Assembly (NCBI RefSeq): GCF_003660105.1
Contig: NZ_CP032823.1
Coordinates: 744,001-808,000, forward strand
DNA from: Aliarcobacter cryaerophilus ATCC 43158
GTDB lineage: Bacteria > Campylobacterota > Campylobacteria > Campylobacterales > Arcobacteraceae
Direction of reading: 5' to 3'
Length of the DNA stretch: 64,000 bases
Shown here piece by piece: positions 58,460-64,000 of this stretch. The notes under the pieces are model-generated. The model made no database searches and was not told where the DNA came from. It saw nothing but the letters and a program-made list of their open reading frames with translations. The position numbers were made by a program, and so were the translations under genes. The stretch's first letter is position 1; every line of letters starts with the position of its first letter.

Positions 58460-59458
58460 ATGAAAAAGTTTGCAGAAACTCCGTTTTTACCAACTGAAGT
58501 TGAAATTGAGGCTATTAGTGCTAATGAAGCTAAAATTACAGCTTATCCATTTGAAGATGGATTTGCGATAACTTTAGCTCATCCGTTAAGAAGATTACTT
58601 TTAAGTTCATCTGTTGGTTATGCACCAATTGCTGTTAAGATTGAAAGCGTAACTCATGAGTTTGACTCATTAAGAGGAATGCTTGAAGATGTTGCTATGT
58701 TTGTTATAAATCTTAAAAATATGAGATTTAAAATAAATGGTGATAAAAATCAGGTTTCTGTTGAGTACTCTTTTAACGGACCTAGAGATATTAAAGGTGA
58801 AGATTTAATTAACTCTGAAGTTGATGTTGTATCAACAGATGAACATTTAGCAACTATAAATAGTGATTGTAATTTAACTTTTACAGTTATTATTCAAAAA
58901 GGTATTGGATATATGCCATCTGAAGATATTAGAGATATCGTTGGAGCAGATTTTATACCAATTGATGCTTTCTTTACTCCAGTTAGAAAAGTGGTTTATA
59001 GTATTGAAAAAATGTTGGTTGAAGATAATCCAAACTTTGAAAAAGCTGTATTTAATGTACTTACAAATGGGCAAATTAGTCCAATTACTGCATTTAAAGA
59101 AGCTGTTAGTGTTATGTATTCACAAATGTCAGTATTTAATAAAGTTTTTGATTTATCAGAAGTATCAATTAGCGATTCAAGTGATGATAATGTTGAGTTA
59201 AAAGATTTGGTTGTAAAAATTGAAGATTTAAACTTAACTGCTAGAAGCTACAATGCTTTAGATAGAAATGGAATTAAATATTTAGGTGAGTTAGTACTTA
59301 TGAGTGAAGTTGAAGTTAAAAATATCAAAAACCTTGGAACAAAATCTTATAATGAAATAGCTGAAAAGTTAGAGTCATTAGGTTATCCAGTTGAAAATAC
59401 ACTTCCAGAAAATATTGCTTCTTCTTTAAGAAGAAAATTAGAGCAATTAAAAGCATAA
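58460..59458 (+). CDS. rpoA: RNA polymerase alpha subunit
   Basis: The 332-residue subunit. The N-terminal domain (about 1-225), with the dimerisation segment GFAITLAHPLRRLLLSSSVG, nucleates core assembly. The C-terminal domain (about 250-320), with LTARSYNALDRNGIKYLGEL and IKNLGTKSYNEI, binds UP elements and activators. Its place between rpsD and rplQ is the common bacterial order. Confidence 0.98.
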   Translation: MKKFAETPFLPTEVEIEAISANEAKITAYPFEDGFAITLAHPLRRLLLSSSVGYAPIAVKIESVTHEFDSLRGMLEDVAMFVINLKNMRFKINGDKNQVSVEYSFNGPRDIKGEDLINSEVDVVSTDEHLATINSDCNLTFTVIIQKGIGYMPSEDIRDIVGADFIPIDAFFTPVRKVVYSIEKMLVEDNPNFEKAVFNVLTNGQISPITAFKEAVSVMYSQMSVFNKVFDLSEVSISDSSDDNVELKDLVVKIEDLNLTARSYNALDRNGIKYLGELVLMSEVEVKNIKNLGTKSYNEIAEKLESLGYPVENTLPENIASSLRRKLEQLKA

Positions 59459-59472
59459 ATTAAGGGTTTAAT

Positions 59473-59823
59473 ATGAGACATAAGCACGGTTATAGAAAGT
59501 TAAATAGAACTTCTGCTCATAGAAAAGCATTGTTAAAAAATTTAGCAATTGCAATTATTGAGAGAGAAAAAATTGAAACAACTGTTCCAAAAGCAAAAGA
59601 ACTAAAAAGATATATTGAGAAATTAGTAACATCTGCAAGAAATGCTGATTTAAATACACATAGATATGTATTTGCTGCATTACAAAGCAAAGAAGCTACT
59701 AAAAAACTAATAAATGAAATAGCACCAAAATACGAAGGTAGAAATGGTGGATATACATCTATTATAAAAACAAGAATTAGAAAAGGTGATGCTACACCAA
59801 TGGCATTTATCTCTTTCATTTAA
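59473..59823 (+). CDS. rplQ: Ribosomal protein L17
   Basis: The 116-residue protein near the exit tunnel of the 50S subunit. [20 protein letters not shown] and [18 protein letters not shown] are diagnostic. It closes the alpha operon, with a strong terminator seven bases beyond its stop. Confidence 0.98.
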   Translation: MRHKHGYRKLNRTSAHRKALLKNLAIAIIEREKIETTVPKAKELKRYIEKLVTSARNADLNTHRYVFAALQSKEATKKLINEIAPKYEGRNGGYTSIIKTRIRKGDATPMAFISFI

Positions 59824-59829
59824 TCTTTC

Positions 59830-59856
59830 AAGGGATAGGAAACTATCCCTTTTTTT
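59830..59856 (+). terminator. Terminator of the alpha operon
   Basis: AAGGGATAG pairs perfectly with CTATCCCTT around GAAA, followed by a run of T. A classic rho-independent terminator. Confidence 0.95.
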
Positions 59857-59978
59857 ATTTCAAAAAACTATTATTTCCCCAAAAAGTAACCTTACAAAAT
59901 CCACTTACACTTTTTTTAAACAAAATTTAGATAAAATCAGGCGTTTATTATACCTAGAAATCTTAGGAGAACCAGTTT

Positions 59979-61337
59979 ATGACTTTAAAAGAAGCACTCA
60001 AATTAAGTAGTGAAGATATAGAAAAATTAAAAGATGATTTAAAAATAAAAATAAAAAATAGTAATGTTGGCGCTTATATTGAACAGTTAGAAAATAAAGA
60101 TATTTATAGTTATGGAAATGGAATTCCAATAGCTATTAAAAACAATATAAATGTTAAAAATTGGGAGCTTGACTGCTCTAGTAATATTTTAAAAGGGTAT
60201 GTTTCTCCTTTTAATGCAACTGTTATAGAAAATTTAGAAAGTTCTGGATTAAGTCCTTTTGGACTTACAAATATGGATGAGTTTGCAATGGGAAGCTCTA
60301 CAGAAAGTTCAGCTCATGGGAAAACTTTAAATCCTATTGATAATTCAAGAATTCCAGGTGGAAGTAGTGGTGGAAGTGCAGCTGCTGTTGCTGCAGGAAT
60401 TGCTATTGCAGCTCTAGGAACAGATACAGGTGGAAGTATTAGACAACCAGCTGCTTATTGTGGTGTTGTTGGAATGAAACCAACTTATGGAAGAGTTTCA
60501 AGATATGGAATAGTTGCCTACTCATCATCTTTAGATCAATGTGGACCAATTACTCAAAATGTTGAAGATGCTGCAATTTTGTACGATATAATAGCTGGTT
60601 ATGATAAAAGAGACTCTACTAGTGCTAATATTGATTATCCAAAAGTTACTCCAAATTTAGATAGTAATAAAAAATTTAGAATCACAGTTATTGATAACTT
60701 TGTTGCTCAAGCTTCTAGCGAAATACAAACTTCATTTAATAAAACTGTTGAACTTTTAAAAGAGCAAGGACACGAAATTGTTCATGCAAATATGATAGAT
60801 ACAAATAAAATTATTTCAGCATATTATATTATTGCAGCAGCAGAAGCAAGTGCAAATTTAGCTAGATTTGATGGTGTTAGATATGGTGCAAGAAAAGGTG
60901 AAGGAAACCTAAAAGATATGTATGTAGATACAAAAACTCAAGGCTTTGGATATGAAGTTAAAAAGAGAATTATGCTTGGTTCTTTTGTATTAAGTTCAGG
61001 ATATTATGATGCTTACTATATAAAAGCACAAAAAGTAAGAAGTCTTATAAAAGCTGAATTTGATAAAATTTTTGAAAGTTCTGATTTGATTTTATCGCCA
61101 GTTGCTCCAACTACTGCTCCAAAATTTGGTTCATATTCAAATGCTTTGGAGATGTATTTAGCAGATATATATACTATAGGTGTAAATTTAGCAGGTCTTC
61201 CAGCTATTAGTTTACCAGTTGCAAAAGATAGTGAAGGACTTCCAATAGGACTTCAATTAATTGCAAATAGTTATGAAGAACAAACTTTATTCAATGGTGC
61301 TTTATCTATGGAAAAAGCTGTAAAATATACAAAATAA
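59979..61337 (+). CDS. gatA: Glutamyl-tRNA(Gln) amidotransferase subunit A
   Basis: The 452-residue amidase subunit of GatCAB releases ammonia from glutamine to convert Glu-tRNA(Gln) to Gln-tRNA(Gln). The Ser-cisSer-Lys triad is visible: Lys in AIKNNINV, the cis-Ser in GGSSGGSAAAVAAG and the nucleophilic Ser in DTGGSIRQPA. Use of GatCAB implies no glutaminyl-tRNA synthetase, as expected in this phylum. gatB and gatC lie elsewhere. guaB follows after 23 bases. Confidence 0.97.
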   Translation: MTLKEALKLSSEDIEKLKDDLKIKIKNSNVGAYIEQLENKDIYSYGNGIPIAIKNNINVKNWELDCSSNILKGYVSPFNATVIENLESSGLSPFGLTNMDEFAMGSSTESSAHGKTLNPIDNSRIPGGSSGGSAAAVAAGIAIAALGTDTGGSIRQPAAYCGVVGMKPTYGRVSRYGIVAYSSSLDQCGPITQNVEDAAILYDIIAGYDKRDSTSANIDYPKVTPNLDSNKKFRITVIDNFVAQASSEIQTSFNKTVELLKEQGHEIVHANMIDTNKIISAYYIIAAAEASANLARFDGVRYGARKGEGNLKDMYVDTKTQGFGYEVKKRIMLGSFVLSSGYYDAYYIKAQKVRSLIKAEFDKIFESSDLILSPVAPTTAPKFGSYSNALEMYLADIYTIGVNLAGLPAISLPVAKDSEGLPIGLQLIANSYEEQTLFNGALSMEKAVKYTK

Positions 61338-61351
61338 TAAAATATAATTAG

Positions 61352-62806
<1,455 letters not shown>

Positions 62807-62812
62807 AAAAGA

Positions 62813-62844
62813 CTAGAAAACGGAAATTATATCCGTTTTCTTAG
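62813..62844. terminator. Bidirectional terminator between guaB and the chemotaxis gene
   Basis: CTA-GAAAACGGA pairs with TCCGTTTTC-TTAG around AATTATA (one bulge). The A/T tracts on both sides allow use in both directions. Confidence 0.8.
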
Positions 62845-62853
62845 TATAAGAAT

Positions 62854-64000
62854 TTAAAAACTTTCCCACGCATTATCATTTTGATTACTACTTTGAACTA
62901 TTTTTGAATCTTTTTTAATACTTGTAGATTTATTTATATCTGTTTTTATATTTTTTAAATCAATCTCTGATTTTATTGAATTTTGTTCTATATTTTTTGC
63001 AACAATATCATTCTTTCCATGAAAATCTTTTGCATTTGCATCTTCAACTATTAGTTTAGCAATTTTATCTGAAGTTATTGCTATATCATTTGTTTGTGTA
63101 GATATTGCAGCATTTTGCTGAGTTTGTTGGTCAAGTTGATTTACAGCATCATTAATTTGTTCAATTCCTGATAATTGCTCCTTACTTGACATCTCAATAT
63201 CTGAAATTAGATTGATTGTTGAGCTTATTGAATCATTTAGACTCTTATATCCTTCAATCATTTCATTTGCTATATCTTTACCTTCATTTGCTTTTTTTGT
63301 AGCCTCTTCAACAATATTTTTTATATCTTTTGCAGCTTCTGCACTTCTACTTGCCAAATTCCTAACCTCTTGAGCAACAACTGCAAATCCTTTTCCTGCT
63401 TCTCCTGCAGTTGCAGCTTCAACTGCAGCATTTAGACTTAGAATATTTGTTTGGAATGCTATTTGGTCAATTACTGAAATGGCATCATTTACTAAGTTTA
63501 CTTTATTGTTTATTTCATCCATTGCTAAAGTTGTTTTGTTAGCAAGTTTTTCACCATCACTAGATGCTTTTGTAATTTCACCTGAATATTTAGCCATCTT
63601 TGCAATATTTTCTGTGTTGTTTCTAATATTACTTGTAATTTCCTCAAGAGCTGCCGCTGTCTCTTCTAGTGAAGCTGCTGCTTCATTTGAACTTAAATTC
63701 AGTTTATCAACATTTGAAAGCAGTATGCTAGAACTTTGTTCTAGAGTTAATCCATTTGATTTATTTTGTACTAACATATTAGTTATTGAATCACCAAGAT
63801 TATTAACACCATTTGAAAGTTTTAATAAATGCTCCTTTAAACCTTTTTGGTCTATTTTATTTAAATAATTATAATTTGAATATTGTTCTAAAACTTTTAA
63901 TATATTCTCAATATTTGTTTCTAAAATACTTCCCATATTGTTTATAACTTTTTTTAATTCTACTAAAGAAGGATTTTCAACATCTAAATTTAATCTTTGT
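62854..64000 (-). CDS. Methyl-accepting chemotaxis protein, 3' part
   Basis: The frame is open to the right edge, so the N-terminal sensor is missing; the ATG at 63936 is internal. The visible ~380 residues begin with a HAMP-like end ([14 protein letters not shown]), then a helical signalling domain. The conserved hairpin tip reads [39 protein letters not shown], where the CheA/CheW-binding tip has Thr in place of the more usual Arg. Methylation-helix segments such as [20 protein letters not shown] flank it. The C-terminal ~65 residues are a Lys/Asp/Asn-rich linker ending NDNAWESF, which could tether CheR or CheB. What it senses is unknown. Confidence 0.93.
   Translation of the reverse strand, partial: QRLNLDVENPSLVELKKVINNMGSILETNIENILKVLEQYSNYNYLNKIDQKGLKEHLLKLSNGVNNLGDSITNMLVQNKSNGLTLEQSSSILLSNVDKLNLSSNEAAASLEETAAALEEITSNIRNNTENIAKMAKYSGEITKASSDGEKLANKTTLAMDEINNKVNLVNDAISVIDQIAFQTNILSLNAAVEAATAGEAGKGFAVVAQEVRNLASRSAEAAKDIKNIVEEATKKANEGKDIANEMIEGYKSLNDSISSTINLISDIEMSSKEQLSGIEQINDAVNQLDQQTQQNAAISTQTNDIAITSDKIAKLIVEDANAKDFHGKNDIVAKNIEQNSIKSEIDLKNIKTDINKSTSIKKDSKIVQSSNQNDNAWESF

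Overview
The window is AT-rich chromosomal DNA from a member of the Campylobacterota, most likely the Arcobacter/Aliarcobacter group. This rests on the 16S rRNA sequence, a compact YrdC-type protein behind carB, a 410-residue Pgi, frequent TTG starts and very AT-rich spacers. The genus call is recognition from sequence and was not checked against a database.

Layout. Positions 1-1738 hold the 3' end of carB and a small YrdC/Sua5-like gene. Positions 1801-9109 hold a tRNA-Glu gene carrying an integrated element of about 7.2 kb, bounded by attL (1830-1876) and attR (9063-9109). The element encodes a tyrosine integrase, a CI-like regulator, a 58-residue ribbon-helix-helix-like protein, a Y2-type HUH replication endonuclease, and an apparent operon with VirB5-like, lipoprotein, small membrane and VirB6-like genes. 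It has no secretion ATPase, coupling protein or core-channel gene.

Positions 9254-34472 form a surface polysaccharide locus read on the plus strand, opened by a MarR-type EPS-associated regulator. One branch makes GDP-sugars (ManC, Gmm, Gmd, Fcl/ColC, ColD) and points to GDP-L-colitose and/or GDP-L-fucose. A second makes a dTDP-3-amino-3,6-dideoxyhexose (RmlA, RmlB, FdtA, FdtB and an acyltransferase). Between them lies a tailoring block: PhyH-type dioxygenase, FkbM methyltransferase, five-bladed beta-propeller protein and FemAB/GNAT-like protein. There are two GT11, two GT2 and two GT4 glycosyltransferases, an initiating phosphoglycosyltransferase, a Wzy-like polymerase, a PglK-like ABC flippase, a short Wzz, GalE and a Phd/RelE toxin-antitoxin pair. 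Downstream on the minus strand, phosphomannomutase/phosphoglucomutase, GalU and Pgi supply sugar precursors, next to an AEC permease and a periplasmic catalase-like peroxidase.

Positions 40975-46696 are a complete rRNA operon (16S, tRNA-Ile, tRNA-Ala, 23S, 5S) with a consensus promoter, boxA-like site, processing stems and terminator. The rest is housekeeping: hemB, ribA, rsmG, three small genes, glyS, rpoD, leuD-leuB, a DHH phosphoesterase, a HIT protein, the alpha operon (rpmJ-rpsM-rpsK-rpsD-rpoA-rplQ), gatA, guaB and a partial chemotaxis receptor.

The best candidate for something undescribed is the tRNA-Glu element. It carries only the replaceable inner-membrane and tip parts of a type IV secretion system together with a phage-like HUH Rep. 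Its VirB5-like and lipoprotein genes share an almost identical C-terminal tail.
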